From positions 1 to 64,000 of the forward strand of contig CAWFXP010000007.1 in the NCBI GenBank assembly GCA_963819905.1: 64,000 nucleotides of DNA, written 5' to 3'. Every line of letters starts with the position of its first letter. The first letter of the stretch is position 1. This stretch comes from CAWCQC01 sp963819905 (GTDB lineage Bacteria; Actinomycetota; Thermoleophilia; Gaiellales; Gaiellaceae). A model generated the notes under the pieces. The model made no database searches. It was given only the letters and a program-made list of their open reading frames with translations, and had not been told where the DNA came from. A program made the translations under genes and the position numbers. Shown here piece after piece: positions 17,772-26,941 of this stretch.

Positions 17772-19169
17772 GTGGCAACTGACCTCGAGCGTTTCGTAGA
17801 GGCGGACGGTCGTGAGGACGCCGTTCGCGAAGTACGAAGGCGCATCGACGCCGAGGGCATCGAGTACATCTACTACCAGTTCGTCTCGGTCACGGGCCGC
17901 ATCATGGGCAAGGGTGCGCCGGCCAAGCACTGGGAGGCCATGGCGAACAAGGGGTTGCAGCTCGTCTACGGCGCGACGGCGAACCTCTTCACCGACCGGT
18001 ACTCGAACTACATCGGCTACGGGCCGGAGGCGGCCGAGCTCGTCTTCGTCCCAGAGCCGGAGACGTTCATGCCGCTTCCCTGGGACGCGAAGACGGCTCG
18101 CGTCTGGTGCATGTGCTTCCGAAACCGCGAGGAGCGGGAGGACCCCGCCGCGTTCCTGACCTCCGACTGTCGCGGCAACCTCAAGCGCCTGCAGGCCCAG
18201 TTCGAGGAGGAGACCGGGCTTCATCTGCGGGCCGGCACCGAGCCCGAGATGATGTGGCTGAAGCTGAACCCCGACGGCACGCCCTCCGTGGAGGGCATGA
18301 CCAAGCCGTACTGCTACCACATCGACCAGTTCTCGGAGCTCCAGCCGCTCATCCACAAGGTCATCGAGTACGGCAACGCGATGGGCCTCGACATGATCCA
18401 GGGAGACCACGAGGACGCCCCGGGCCAGCTCGAGCTGAACTTCGGCTTCGACCGGGCCGAGCGGACGGCCGACAACCTCTCCACCTACCGGCAGGTCTGC
18501 AAGCAGGTCGGACGGGAGCTCGGCGCGTTTCCCTGCTTCATGCCGAAGCCGTTCATGGGCGTCTCGGCGAACGGCTGCCATCACAACATCTCGCTCTGGC
18601 GCGGCGACGAGAACACGTTCCTGCCCGACACCGACGATCGGCAGAAGCCCTCCGAGCTCGGTCTCTGGGCGATCGGCGGCATCGTCGAGCACGTCGGCGC
18701 GCTGACCGCGATCGGCGCGCCGACCGTGAACTCCTACCGCCGCCTCTGGGACACCGGCTTCTGGGCGCCGGTCTTCGCCGACTGGGGCTACCAGAACCGA
18801 ACGACCGCCCTCCGCGTCTCCGCGCCGGGCCGCTTCGAGTACCGCTCGGTCGACTCGGCGGTGAACCCGTATCTCTCGCTGGCCGCCCTCATCGCCGCCA
18901 TGCGGGACGGCATCGACAGGAAGCTCGACCCGGGCGAGCCGGAGGAGCGCAACATCTACGAGGCGATGAAGGCTGGCAAGGAGGTCAAGCGGATCCCGAT
19001 GACGTTCGGCGATGCGCTCGACGCCCTCGAGGCGGACGAGGTCGTCAAGTCCGCGCTACCGGGCGATATGTACCGTGTTTTCATGCACTACAAGCGGGAC
19101 GAGTGGGAGCGCTACTGCGCCGAAGTGACCGAGTGGGACGTGAAGGAGTACCTCGACGTCCTGCCGTAG
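17772..19169 (+). CDS. Glutamine-synthetase-family ligase (GMAS/GlnT type)
   Basis: A 465-residue glutamine-synthetase fold protein. It has RAGTEPEMMWL with metal-binding Glu, QGDHEDAPGQLELNF, NGCHHNISLW with the ATP-site His, a SYRRLW motif and NPYLSLAALIAAM. In this sub-group members either make glutamine or ligate methylamine to glutamate (gamma-glutamylmethylamide synthetase). The next three genes are the split glutamate-synthase-type subunits found with such ligases, which supports an alkylamine role, though simple ammonia assimilation is possible. The GTG start at 17772 has a strong AAGGAGG site at 17758-17764. It is the first gene of the operon and is divergent from the Rieske oxygenase. 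Confidence 0.8.
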   Translation: MATDLERFVEADGREDAVREVRRRIDAEGIEYIYYQFVSVTGRIMGKGAPAKHWEAMANKGLQLVYGATANLFTDRYSNYIGYGPEAAELVFVPEPETFMPLPWDAKTARVWCMCFRNREEREDPAAFLTSDCRGNLKRLQAQFEEETGLHLRAGTEPEMMWLKLNPDGTPSVEGMTKPYCYHIDQFSELQPLIHKVIEYGNAMGLDMIQGDHEDAPGQLELNFGFDRAERTADNLSTYRQVCKQVGRELGAFPCFMPKPFMGVSANGCHHNISLWRGDENTFLPDTDDRQKPSELGLWAIGGIVEHVGALTAIGAPTVNSYRRLWDTGFWAPVFADWGYQNRTTALRVSAPGRFEYRSVDSAVNPYLSLAALIAAMRDGIDRKLDPGEPEERNIYEAMKAGKEVKRIPMTFGDALDALEADEVVKSALPGDMYRVFMHYKRDEWERYCAEVTEWDVKEYLDVLP

Positions 19170-19204
19170 GACGGCGACCGAGAAACAGGGAGAAGAACGC
19201 GCCT

Positions 19205-20134
19205 ATGTGCGGAATAGCGGGGATCATCTATCGGAACGGCGAGCACGCGATCGGTCAGGACATGACCCAGATGCTCCAGTCGATGAAGCATCGAGGGCCG
19301 GACTCGACGGGCTACGCCCTCTACGGTCAGCCGAGCAACCTCGTCGTGATGCGTTACAAGCTCGCCGACGCGAACACCCCGCGTGACTTCGAGTTCGAGG
19401 ACAGGCTCCGCCGGCATCGCAGCGAGGTCGAGCGCAGGCTCCAGGTGCTGCACGCTCGTGTCCAGGAGATCGAGGAAGAGACCGAATACGCGTTCCGCGT
19501 GACGCTCGAGTACGACGGCGAGCTGAAGGCGCTCGCGGACTACGTCGAGGACATTCCGGACTGCGAGGTCCTGTCGCTCGGCCATTCGCTCGAGATCGTC
19601 AAGGATCTCGGCGATGCCGAGACCGTCTCCGGCGAGTACGGGCTGCAGGGATTCACCGGGACCCATGCGATCGGCCACGTCCGGATGGCAACCGAGTCGG
19701 ACGTCGACATCTCCGGAGCACATCCGTACTGGGCCTACCCGTTCTCGGATGTTGCCGTGGTGCACAACGGACAGCTCACGAACTACTTCCAGTGGAAGCG
19801 CCGCCTCGAGCGCAGTGGACACCGATTCCAGTCCGAGTGCGACTCGGAGATCATCGCCGTCTACCTCGCCGAGAAGATGAGCGAGGGGGCGTCGCTCGAG
19901 GATGCGATGCGCGAGTCGCTCGACGAGCTCGACGGCGTCTTCACCTACATCTGCGTGACCGGCGACGCTCTCGGAGTCGCCAAGGACGAGATGGCGGCCA
20001 AGCCGCTCGTCCTCTACGAAGCCGACGACATCGTCGCCCTCGCATCCGAGGAGATCGCGATCCGGGCGATCATCGACCACGAGATCGACACGTACGACCC
20101 GTACGAAGGAGAGGTGCTGGTATGGCAGCGGTAA
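19205..20134 (+). CDS. Class II glutamine amidotransferase subunit (MgsA/GlxB type)
   Basis: A 309-residue Ntn-type glutaminase domain protein. Cys2 (MCGIAGIIYRNG) is the N-terminal nucleophile after Met removal. HRGPDSTGYALYG, GHVRMATESDVD and HPYWAYPFSDVAVVHNGQLTN follow the class II pattern with the Gly/Asn oxyanion residues. It also contains an insertion of about 80 residues (at roughly 65-145) with a charged helix between these blocks, as seen in the split glutamate-synthase type. It would release ammonia or methylamine from glutamine or gamma-glutamylmethylamide for the FMN subunit encoded two genes on. The stop overlaps the next start by 13 bp. Confidence 0.82.
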   Translation: MCGIAGIIYRNGEHAIGQDMTQMLQSMKHRGPDSTGYALYGQPSNLVVMRYKLADANTPRDFEFEDRLRRHRSEVERRLQVLHARVQEIEEETEYAFRVTLEYDGELKALADYVEDIPDCEVLSLGHSLEIVKDLGDAETVSGEYGLQGFTGTHAIGHVRMATESDVDISGAHPYWAYPFSDVAVVHNGQLTNYFQWKRRLERSGHRFQSECDSEIIAVYLAEKMSEGASLEDAMRESLDELDGVFTYICVTGDALGVAKDEMAAKPLVLYEADDIVALASEEIAIRAIIDHEIDTYDPYEGEVLVWQR

Positions 20135-20913
20135 CCGGAGAGAGCCGCATCAACTACGACGCTCGCGGGCTCGCCGAGCCGCAGGCCGAGGTTCCGAAGG
20201 TCTCCGAGATCGACGGGGAGACGGCCGTGTTCGACGCGCACGACCTGTCGACCAGACAGATCAACCTCGAGCTGCGCTGGCTCCTCAACGAGCAGGGTGT
20301 GACGAACGTCACCGTCAGGAACCCGGGTGCTAAGCATTCTCTCGGCGTCGGGATCCTGACGCGCTGCCGGATCACGTTCGAGGGAAGCCTCGGCTACTTC
20401 GGCTGCGGGCTCATCGACGGTCCCGAGATTCACATCAAAGGGCGTGTCGGCTGGTCTGCCTGCGAGAACATGATGTCCGGCGTGGTCGTGATCGAAGGGA
20501 ACGCGGGATCGCTGACCGGCGCCGCTCTGCGCGGCGGCGATCTCGTGGTCAAGGGTCGCGTCGGGGCTCGCAGTGGCATCGATCAGAAGGGCGGCACCAT
20601 CCTCGTGATGGGGAGCGCCGGGTCGATGAACGGCTTCATGATGCAACGCGGGCGCCAGATCATCTGCGGTGATGTCGGGCCGGGCCTCGGCGACTCCATG
20701 TACGACGGGACGATCTACGTCGCCGGAACGGTGAAGGCGCTCGGCATCGACTGCGTGCCGGGCGACTGGACCACGGACGACACCGAGTTCATCGACCGCA
20801 AGTTCCGCATCTACGGGTTGGGCAGCCCGCCAGAGTTCCAGAAGTTCGTCTGCGGGAAGAAGCTCTACAACTACGACAACCTCGAGCCGTCCGAGCGGAA
20901 GCTCGTTCTCTAG
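20122..20913 (+). CDS. GXGXG-domain subunit (MgsB/GlxC type)
   Basis: A 263-residue single-domain beta-helix protein matching the C-terminal GXGXG domain of large glutamate synthases. The repeated turns GSLGYFGCGLIDGPEIHIKG, GNAGSLTGAALRGGDLVVKG and SAGSMNGFMMQRGRQIICG show the parallel beta-helix period. It is structural, holding the glutaminase and FMN subunits together. The start ATG at 20122 lies within the end of the previous gene, with a GAAGGAGAGG ribosome site just upstream, and it ends 10 bp before the FMN subunit. Confidence 0.82.
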   Translation: MAAVTGESRINYDARGLAEPQAEVPKVSEIDGETAVFDAHDLSTRQINLELRWLLNEQGVTNVTVRNPGAKHSLGVGILTRCRITFEGSLGYFGCGLIDGPEIHIKGRVGWSACENMMSGVVVIEGNAGSLTGAALRGGDLVVKGRVGARSGIDQKGGTILVMGSAGSMNGFMMQRGRQIICGDVGPGLGDSMYDGTIYVAGTVKALGIDCVPGDWTTDDTEFIDRKFRIYGLGSPPEFQKFVCGKKLYNYDNLEPSERKLVL

Positions 20914-20923
20914 GAGGGGACGC

Positions 20924-22366
20924 ATGGCCGACGAGACCGCCCCTACCACGACGACCGTCCTCGGGCACAGCCAGATCTTTACGCCGGAGGTCATCAACGA
21001 CATCCACATGAAGGCCGAGCTCGGGCGCTACCGGATGCGCGGCTTCTCGATCTTCAAGCCGATCCCGCACTGGGACGAGCTGATGTTCATGCCGGGAACG
21101 CTGACCCGCTTCGTGATCGAGGGTTACCGCGAGAAGTGCGAGACGAAGACCGTGCTCGGCGCACGCTTCGCGCAGAAGCCGCTCGAGCTCGACATCCCCG
21201 TGTACATCACCGGGATGAGCTTCGGCGCACTGTCGCTCGAGGCAAAGATGGCGCTCGCCAAGGGCGCGTCGATGGCGGGCACGGCAACGTGCTCGGGCGA
21301 GGGCGGGATGATCCCGCCCGAGCGCGACTACTCGACCAAGTGGTACTACCAGTGCATCCAGAGCCGGTACGGGTTCAACCCGCACCACCTGATGCTCGCG
21401 GACGCCGTCGAGTTCTTCATCGGCCAGGGCTGCAAGGTCGGGCTCGGCGGGCACCTGATGGGCCAGAAGGTGACCGAGCAGGTTGCGGAGATGCGGTCGC
21501 TGCCGGCCGGCATCGACCAACGCTCGCCGGCGCGGCATCCCGACTGGCTCGGCCCGGACGACCTCTCGCTGAAGATCCAGGAGGTTCGTGAGGCGACCGA
21601 CTACCAGATCCCGATCCAGCTGAAGCTCGGTGCCGCACGCGTGTACGACGACGTGCGGATGGCGGCGAAATGCGGACCGGACATCATCTATCTCGATGGT
21701 GCGGAGGGTGGTACCGGCGCAGGGCCGCACATCGCGACCGAGGAGACCGGCATCCCGCTGATGGCGGCGATCCCCGAGGCACGGCGCGCGCTCGAGGATG
21801 TCGGCCTGGCAGACGAGATCGACCTCGTCGTCGCAGGCGGGATCCGCAACGGCGGCGACATCGCAAAGGCGCTCGCGCTCGGCGCGAAGGCCGTCGCGAT
21901 CGGGCACTCGGCGCTGATGGCGCTGAACTGCAACAAGGAGATTCCGGGGGTCACCGACTACGAGGGCACGGTCGGCGTCCCGGCCGGTCAGTGCTACCAC
22001 TGCCACACCGGCCGCTGCCCCGTCGGCGTGACTACGCAGGATCCCGAGCTGCGCAAGCGTCTTGTCGTCGCGGAGGCGGCCGAGCGCGTCTACAACTTCC
22101 TCCACACGCTCACCCTCGAGGTGCAGATGCTCGCGCGCGCGTGCGGCAAGACGAACATCCACTCGCTCGAGCCCGAGGATCTGTGTGCTCTCACCGTCGA
22201 GGCGGCGGCGATGGCGAAGGTACCGCTCGCCGGGACGACGTACATCCCGGGCGTCAGCGAGGAGAAGACGCTGGCGGAGATCAAGCGGCTCCTCGAGAGG
22301 CACCTCGAGTACCCGGTCGACTACCTGCCGACGCACGCCGAGGTGATGTCAGGAGAGGAGAGCTGA
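20924..22366 (+). CDS. FMN-binding glutamate-synthase-family subunit (MgsC/GlxD type)
   Basis: A 480-residue TIM-barrel FMN and iron-sulfur enzyme. Key parts are YITGMSFGALSLEAKMALA, CSGEGGMIPPER, GQGCKVGLGGHLMG, the FMN phosphate region DGAEGGTGAGPHIATEETG, VAGGIRNGGDIAKALALGA, and the iron-sulfur cluster ligands CYHCHTGRCPVGV. It reductively joins ammonia to 2-oxoglutarate or, in N-methylglutamate synthase, transfers methylamine to glutamate carbon. The AGGAGGGG site at 20912-20919 is strong. The four genes 17772-22366 make a complete ligase plus three-subunit synthase set. Confidence 0.85.
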   Translation: MADETAPTTTTVLGHSQIFTPEVINDIHMKAELGRYRMRGFSIFKPIPHWDELMFMPGTLTRFVIEGYREKCETKTVLGARFAQKPLELDIPVYITGMSFGALSLEAKMALAKGASMAGTATCSGEGGMIPPERDYSTKWYYQCIQSRYGFNPHHLMLADAVEFFIGQGCKVGLGGHLMGQKVTEQVAEMRSLPAGIDQRSPARHPDWLGPDDLSLKIQEVREATDYQIPIQLKLGAARVYDDVRMAAKCGPDIIYLDGAEGGTGAGPHIATEETGIPLMAAIPEARRALEDVGLADEIDLVVAGGIRNGGDIAKALALGAKAVAIGHSALMALNCNKEIPGVTDYEGTVGVPAGQCYHCHTGRCPVGVTTQDPELRKRLVVAEAAERVYNFLHTLTLEVQMLARACGKTNIHSLEPEDLCALTVEAAAMAKVPLAGTTYIPGVSEEKTLAEIKRLLERHLEYPVDYLPTHAEVMSGEES

Positions 22367-22367
22367 G

Positions 22368-22808
22368 ATGTCCGACATGGCGTACAGGGAGCCCGAGAAG
22401 ATCACGGAGATCGACTCCGAGTTCCTCGCGGGCAAGCGCTTCCCATACCAGGAGGACATCTTGCTCGTCGAGGACGTCGACCTGCTGGCGGCGACGCCCG
22501 GGGAGGACATCAACTGGCTCGAGGACATCGAGCTGCTCGAGGAGGAGGGCGTGCCTGCGGTCTTCGACCGCTACTCGAACTCGTTCATCCGCATCTACTT
22601 CCCGATCCCGGAGGGGCGAGGTGACGAGATCGCGCGGAAGGTCCTCGTCAAGCACCTCCAGTCGGGCAACTCCTACGGGATCCAGTTGAAGGAGAAGCAC
22701 TGCAAGTTCCCGCAGCCGGAGCTCGGGCCCTGGGTCGAGGGCTCGAAGACCGTCGGGGCGAACTGGAAGCCGCCCGAGCTCGAGGGCTGGGAGCCGCCGC
22801 TGCACTAA
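22368..22808 (+). CDS. Small acidic protein of the synthase operon, unknown
   Basis: A 146-residue soluble protein starting 1 bp after the FMN subunit stop, with a good AGGAGAGGAG ribosome site. The N-terminal half is strongly acidic (EDILLVEDVDLLAA, GEDINWLEDIELLEEEG). The middle has FDRYSNSFIRIYFPIPEG and a helix DEIARKVLVKHLQSG, and the end is proline- and tryptophan-rich (NWKPPELEGWEPPLH). I do not recognise a family. Its tight coupling to the three synthase subunits suggests a fourth subunit or an assembly factor. No catalytic motif is visible. Confidence 0.75.
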   Translation: MSDMAYREPEKITEIDSEFLAGKRFPYQEDILLVEDVDLLAATPGEDINWLEDIELLEEEGVPAVFDRYSNSFIRIYFPIPEGRGDEIARKVLVKHLQSGNSYGIQLKEKHCKFPQPELGPWVEGSKTVGANWKPPELEGWEPPLH

Positions 22809-22829
22809 GAGGCACCGCCGGGCGAGGTC

Positions 22830-24467
22830 GTGACGAAGGCAGAGGAACAGCTCGAAGAAGGACGCAGAGCCTACGCAGCCCGGCGGTGGCAGGACGCGTT
22901 CGACGCCCTGTCAGGGGCAGATCGCACCGAGCCGCTCGGGCCCGCGGACCTCGAGCTGCTCTCGACGTCGGCGTACATGCTCGGCCGCGACGACGATCTC
23001 GTCGGACTGGAGCGTGCCTACGAGCTGTATCTGGCGGCGGACGACGGCTTGCGTGCCGCCTGGTGCGCGGGCTGGGTCGGCATGCACCTCGTCACACGCG
23101 GGGAGATCGGACTGGGCACCGGCTGGCTGGGCCGGGCGCAGCGCCTGGTCGAGCGGGAAGAACGCGACTGCGTCGAGCAGGGATACCTGCTGTTCCCGGC
23201 GATGTTCCAACAGGAGGCCGCCGGCGACTACGACGCTGCCGCGGCCATCGCGGGTGAGGCTGCGGCGATCGGCGAGCGGTTCCGCGACGCCGACCTGTTC
23301 GCGCTCGCCGCCAGCTCGCAGGGAATTTTCCTGGTCAAGCAAGGGAAGGTCGCCGCCGGCCTCGGGCTGCTGGACGAGGCCATGGTGGCCGTGACCGCGG
23401 GCGAGCTGTCGCCGATCGTCAGCGGCCTCGTTTACTGCGGCGTGATCGTCGGCTGCCAGGACGCGTACGAGCTGAGGCGCGCCCAGGAGTGGACAGCGGC
23501 CCTGGCCCGTTGGTGCGACGCGCAGCCGGACATGGTGACCTTCACGGGAACGTGCCTGGTACATCGCGCCGAGATCCTGCAGCTGCACGGCGACTGGGGC
23601 GACGCGCTCGAAGAGGCGCGGGAGGCCGGCGAGCGCTGCCTCCGCGCCAAGAATGTGCGCGCCGCCGCTGAGGCTCTCTACCGACAGGGCGAGCTGCTCC
23701 GCCTGCGACGAGAGCTCGCCGCAGCCGAGGAGGCGTACCGAGAGGCGAGCCGACGCGGGTTCGAGCCACAGCCTGGTTTCGCACTCCTGCGGCTGGCTCA
23801 AGGCAAGAACGCCACCGCGGCTGCCGCCATCAGGCGAGCTCTGGTCGAGACCGCGGAACGGCCCCAGCGCGCGCGGCTGCTCTCAGCCTGCGTCGAGATC
23901 CTGCTCGCTGTTGACGATGCAGACGGCGCGCGCGAAGCGTGGCGGGAGCTGACGGGGATCGCGGCGGACTACGAAAGCGCGATGCTCGACGCAATGGCGT
24001 CGTACGCGGACGGAGCGCTGAGCCTTGCGGAAGGCGACGCCGGCGCAGCGCTGGTGGCCCTTCGCCGTGCCTGGCGGATCTGGGACGACGTCGAAGCACC
24101 GTACGAGGCTGCCCGTGCGCGCGTGCTGATCGGGCTCGCCTGCCACGCGCTGGGAGACGAGGACTCGGCCTCGCTCGAGCTGGAGAGCGCCCGCCTGGCC
24201 TTCGTGGAGCTCGGCGCTGCGACCGACCTCGCCCGGCTCGATTCGCTGGCCGGCGGGCGCCGCTCGGCGGAGACCCACGGGTTGACGCCGCGGGAGCTCG
24301 AGGTGTTGAGGCTGGTCGCCGCCGGCAGGAGCAACCGCGAGATCGCCTCGATGCTCGTGATCAGCCAGCACACGGTCGCCCGGCACGTGCAGAACATCCT
24401 CGGAAAGCTGCGCGTGTCGTCGCGGACGGCGGCCAGCGCGTTCGCGTACGAGCACGAGTTGATCTGA
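22830..24467 (+). CDS. LuxR-family regulator with TPR-like repeats
   Basis: A 545-residue transcription regulator. Residues 1-470 are tandem helical TPR-like repeats rich in Ala and Glu (EEQLEEGRRAYAARRWQDAF, later repeated RxxxEALYRQGELLRLRREL). The C-terminus is a LuxR/NarL helix-turn-helix: LTPRELEVLRLVAAGRSNRE, then IASMLVISQHTVARHVQNIL. No receiver domain or NTPase domain is present, so the input may be protein-protein. The GTG start at 22830 is 21 bp after the small acidic gene, so it may be the last gene of that operon or a separate regulator of the hydrolase/oxidase genes that follow. Confidence 0.82.
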   Translation: MTKAEEQLEEGRRAYAARRWQDAFDALSGADRTEPLGPADLELLSTSAYMLGRDDDLVGLERAYELYLAADDGLRAAWCAGWVGMHLVTRGEIGLGTGWLGRAQRLVEREERDCVEQGYLLFPAMFQQEAAGDYDAAAAIAGEAAAIGERFRDADLFALAASSQGIFLVKQGKVAAGLGLLDEAMVAVTAGELSPIVSGLVYCGVIVGCQDAYELRRAQEWTAALARWCDAQPDMVTFTGTCLVHRAEILQLHGDWGDALEEAREAGERCLRAKNVRAAAEALYRQGELLRLRRELAAAEEAYREASRRGFEPQPGFALLRLAQGKNATAAAAIRRALVETAERPQRARLLSACVEILLAVDDADGAREAWRELTGIAADYESAMLDAMASYADGALSLAEGDAGAALVALRRAWRIWDDVEAPYEAARARVLIGLACHALGDEDSASLELESARLAFVELGAATDLARLDSLAGGRRSAETHGLTPRELEVLRLVAAGRSNREIASMLVISQHTVARHVQNILGKLRVSSRTAASAFAYEHELI

Positions 24468-24563
24468 CGTCACGCGTGGTCAGAAATGACCACGCGACCC
24501 AGGCTGGGAAGTTGGTGGTTTCCGGCGATGTGCGCGCGCCGCGCGCGGCGTAGCGTGACCGCC

Positions 24564-25457
24564 ATGAACGTGACGAGCCTGCAGCGGACGGTGGACGAGC
24601 CTCAGCTCGGCGACACGGCACGGGCTCGCATCCTCGCGGATGTGCCCCTCACCGAGCGCCGGCTGCAGCTGGCGGGCGTCTCGACGTGCGTGCTCGAGGG
24701 CGGCAGCGGTCGCCCGCTGGTCCTGCTCCACGGCGGGATCGAGTGCGGTGGAGCGTACTGGGCTCTCGTCCTCCGCCGGCTCGCCGAGCAGTATCGCCTG
24801 GTCGTCCCGGACGTGCCCGGTCTCGGCGAGTCGGAGCCGGTGGCAACGCTCGACCAGCCCACCTTCGCCCGCTGGTTCTCCGCCGTTCTTCGGCTGGCAG
24901 GCGACGAGAAGCCGGCGCTCGTGGCGCATTCGCTGCTCGGCACGCTGGCCGCGCGCTATGCGGCCGAGGAGGGCGATCGCCTGCGGAGTCTCGTGATCTA
25001 CGGCACGCCCGGCATCGGGAAGTACCGCCTACCGCTGGGGCTGATGGCGGCGGCGATCAGATTGGACCTCAGACCCACACAGCGAAACCTGGAGCGGTTC
25101 GAGCGATGGGCGTTCCTCGATCCCGACCTCACGAAGCAGCAGGATCCGGAGTGGTTCGCGGCGTTCGACGCGTACTCCATCGCCTGCGGCCGCACACGGC
25201 ACATCAAGCGAACGATGCGCGCGCTGATCCGTGTCGGCACGAAGCAGGTGCCCGACGGCGAGCTTCGCCGTATCGACACTCCCACCGCTCTCATCTGGGG
25301 AAGGCGCGACCGGATGGTGCCGTTGCGCCTCGCCGAGAGCGCGAGCGCGGGGCTCGGGTGGCCGCTCCACGTCGTCGAGGACACGGGCCACGCTCCGCAC
25401 CTCGAACGCCCCGCCGACTTCCTACGGGCACTCGCCGCTGCGCTCGGCGACGCCTGA
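24564..25457 (+). CDS. Alpha/beta hydrolase with altered nucleophile elbow
   Basis: A 297-residue alpha/beta-hydrolase fold protein. It has the oxyanion segment LVLLHGGIECGGAYW, a nucleophile strand LVAHSLLGTLAARYA, the catalytic Asp in IWGRRDRMVPL and His in DTGHAPHLERP. The elbow reads A-H-S-L-L instead of the common G-x-S-x-G, which keeps the Ser but crowds the turn. Substrate is unknown. The next gene, an FAD oxidase, starts 22 bp downstream, and the LuxR gene precedes it by 96 bp, which suggests one regulated unit. Confidence 0.8.
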   Translation: MNVTSLQRTVDEPQLGDTARARILADVPLTERRLQLAGVSTCVLEGGSGRPLVLLHGGIECGGAYWALVLRRLAEQYRLVVPDVPGLGESEPVATLDQPTFARWFSAVLRLAGDEKPALVAHSLLGTLAARYAAEEGDRLRSLVIYGTPGIGKYRLPLGLMAAAIRLDLRPTQRNLERFERWAFLDPDLTKQQDPEWFAAFDAYSIACGRTRHIKRTMRALIRVGTKQVPDGELRRIDTPTALIWGRRDRMVPLRLAESASAGLGWPLHVVEDTGHAPHLERPADFLRALAAALGDA

Positions 25458-25479
25458 CTCCGAAACGAGAGGAGACATC

Positions 25480-26928
25480 ATGGCCACGCAATACGGATAC
25501 GCCGCGCTCGATCCGGGAGTCGCAGGGCTCGACGGCGAACGCGTCAGGCTGACCGCGACACAGCTCGACGCCCTCGAGGCGCGCCTCGACGGGAGGCTCC
25601 TCTGCGCCGGCGACGACGGCTGGGACGACGCCGTGCTGGTCTGGAACGCGCTCGTCGCCCAAGCTCCCGCACTGGTCGTCCAGCCCGCCTCCGCCCGGGA
25701 CGTCGCCGCCGCGGTCGGGTTCGCGCGCAGCCACGGACTGCTGCTCAGCGTCAAGGGCGGGGGCCACAACATCGCAGGGACGTCGATCGCCGAGGGCGGC
25801 CTGATGCTCGACATGTCGCGCCTGCGCGGCGTCAGCGTCGACCCGGACGCTCGGCTCGCGCACGTCGGGCCCGGGTGCCTGCTCGGCGACGTGGACCGCG
25901 CGACGCAGGAGCACGGGCTCGCGACGGTGCTCGGCTTCGCCTCCGAGGTGGGCGTCGCCGGCCTCACGCTCGGCGGAGGGTTCGGCTACCTGGCCCGCCG
26001 CTTCGGCTGGGCGGTCGACAATCTCGAGGAGGTCGAGATCGTCACCGCGGACGGCGAGATCCGTACGGCCAACCGCGAAGAGCACCCGGATCTCCACTGG
26101 GCGGTGCGGGGAGGCGGCGGCAACTTCGGCGTCGTCACCCGGTTCACGTTCCGCTTGCACGAGGTCGGCCCGATGATCACCGGGGGCCTCATTGCGTGGG
26201 GCGCCGACCGGGCAGACGACGTGCTCGCCGTCTACCGTGAGCTGACGGAGTCGGCGCCGCGCGAGCTCACCGCAGCGGTGGCCGTGCTCGCGGCGCCGCC
26301 GGCGCCGTTCGTGCCGGAGGAGTTCCACGGCAAGCCGTCGATCGCGATGATCCTCTGCCACAGCGGGGCGGACGCCGCCGCCGACCTCGCGCCGGTTCGC
26401 GCCATCGGCGATCCGGTCGTCGATCTCGTCGGCGAGCAGCCCTACGCCGCGCAGCAGTCGATGATGGACGACATGGAGCCCAAGGGGCTGTGTCAGTACT
26501 GGAAGGCGGAGTACCTCTCCGGCCTGTCGAAGGACTACACCGACACCTGGCGAGATGTCGGGCTCGCGTCGACGTCACTGCTCTCGTACTCGGTCATCTT
26601 CCACATCGGCGGGGAGCTGAACGAGCGTGCAGTTGACGACGGGGCGGTCGGAAACCGCGACGCGCGCTTCATCACGGGGTTCTCGGGCGTCTGGGAGCCG
26701 GACGACGATCGCGAGAAGGAGCACGTCGGCTGGGTTCGGAGCTCGTGGGAGGCGATCCGCCCCTTCTCGACCGGCGGGAACTACGTCAACTTCCAGCTCG
26801 CGGAGGACGGCGACGACCGTACCGCCGCGGCCTACGGCGAGAACCTCGAGCGGCTCCGGCGGGTCAAGGCGGAGTACGACCCCGAGAACCTGTTCCGGGT
26901 CAACCGGAACATCCGGCCCGGTGGCTGA
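25480..26928 (+). CDS. FAD-linked oxidoreductase of the berberine-bridge type
   Basis: A 482-residue PCMH-fold FAD oxidase. VVQPASARDVAAAVGFARSH precedes KGGGHNIAGTSIAEGGLMLD, whose His is the usual covalent FAD attachment in this family. LGGGFGYLARRFGWAVDNLE and VRGGGGNFGVVTRFTF follow, and the BBE C-terminal motif YDPENLFRVNRNI ends it. No second CxxGxC-type attachment Cys is evident, so single covalent linkage is likely. It probably oxidises a sugar, phenol or secondary metabolite alcohol. Start ATG at 25480 follows GAGAGGAG. It is preceded by the alpha/beta hydrolase. Confidence 0.88.
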   Translation: MATQYGYAALDPGVAGLDGERVRLTATQLDALEARLDGRLLCAGDDGWDDAVLVWNALVAQAPALVVQPASARDVAAAVGFARSHGLLLSVKGGGHNIAGTSIAEGGLMLDMSRLRGVSVDPDARLAHVGPGCLLGDVDRATQEHGLATVLGFASEVGVAGLTLGGGFGYLARRFGWAVDNLEEVEIVTADGEIRTANREEHPDLHWAVRGGGGNFGVVTRFTFRLHEVGPMITGGLIAWGADRADDVLAVYRELTESAPRELTAAVAVLAAPPAPFVPEEFHGKPSIAMILCHSGADAAADLAPVRAIGDPVVDLVGEQPYAAQQSMMDDMEPKGLCQYWKAEYLSGLSKDYTDTWRDVGLASTSLLSYSVIFHIGGELNERAVDDGAVGNRDARFITGFSGVWEPDDDREKEHVGWVRSSWEAIRPFSTGGNYVNFQLAEDGDDRTAAAYGENLERLRRVKAEYDPENLFRVNRNIRPGG

Positions 26929-26941
26929 CCTGGTAGGCGGC

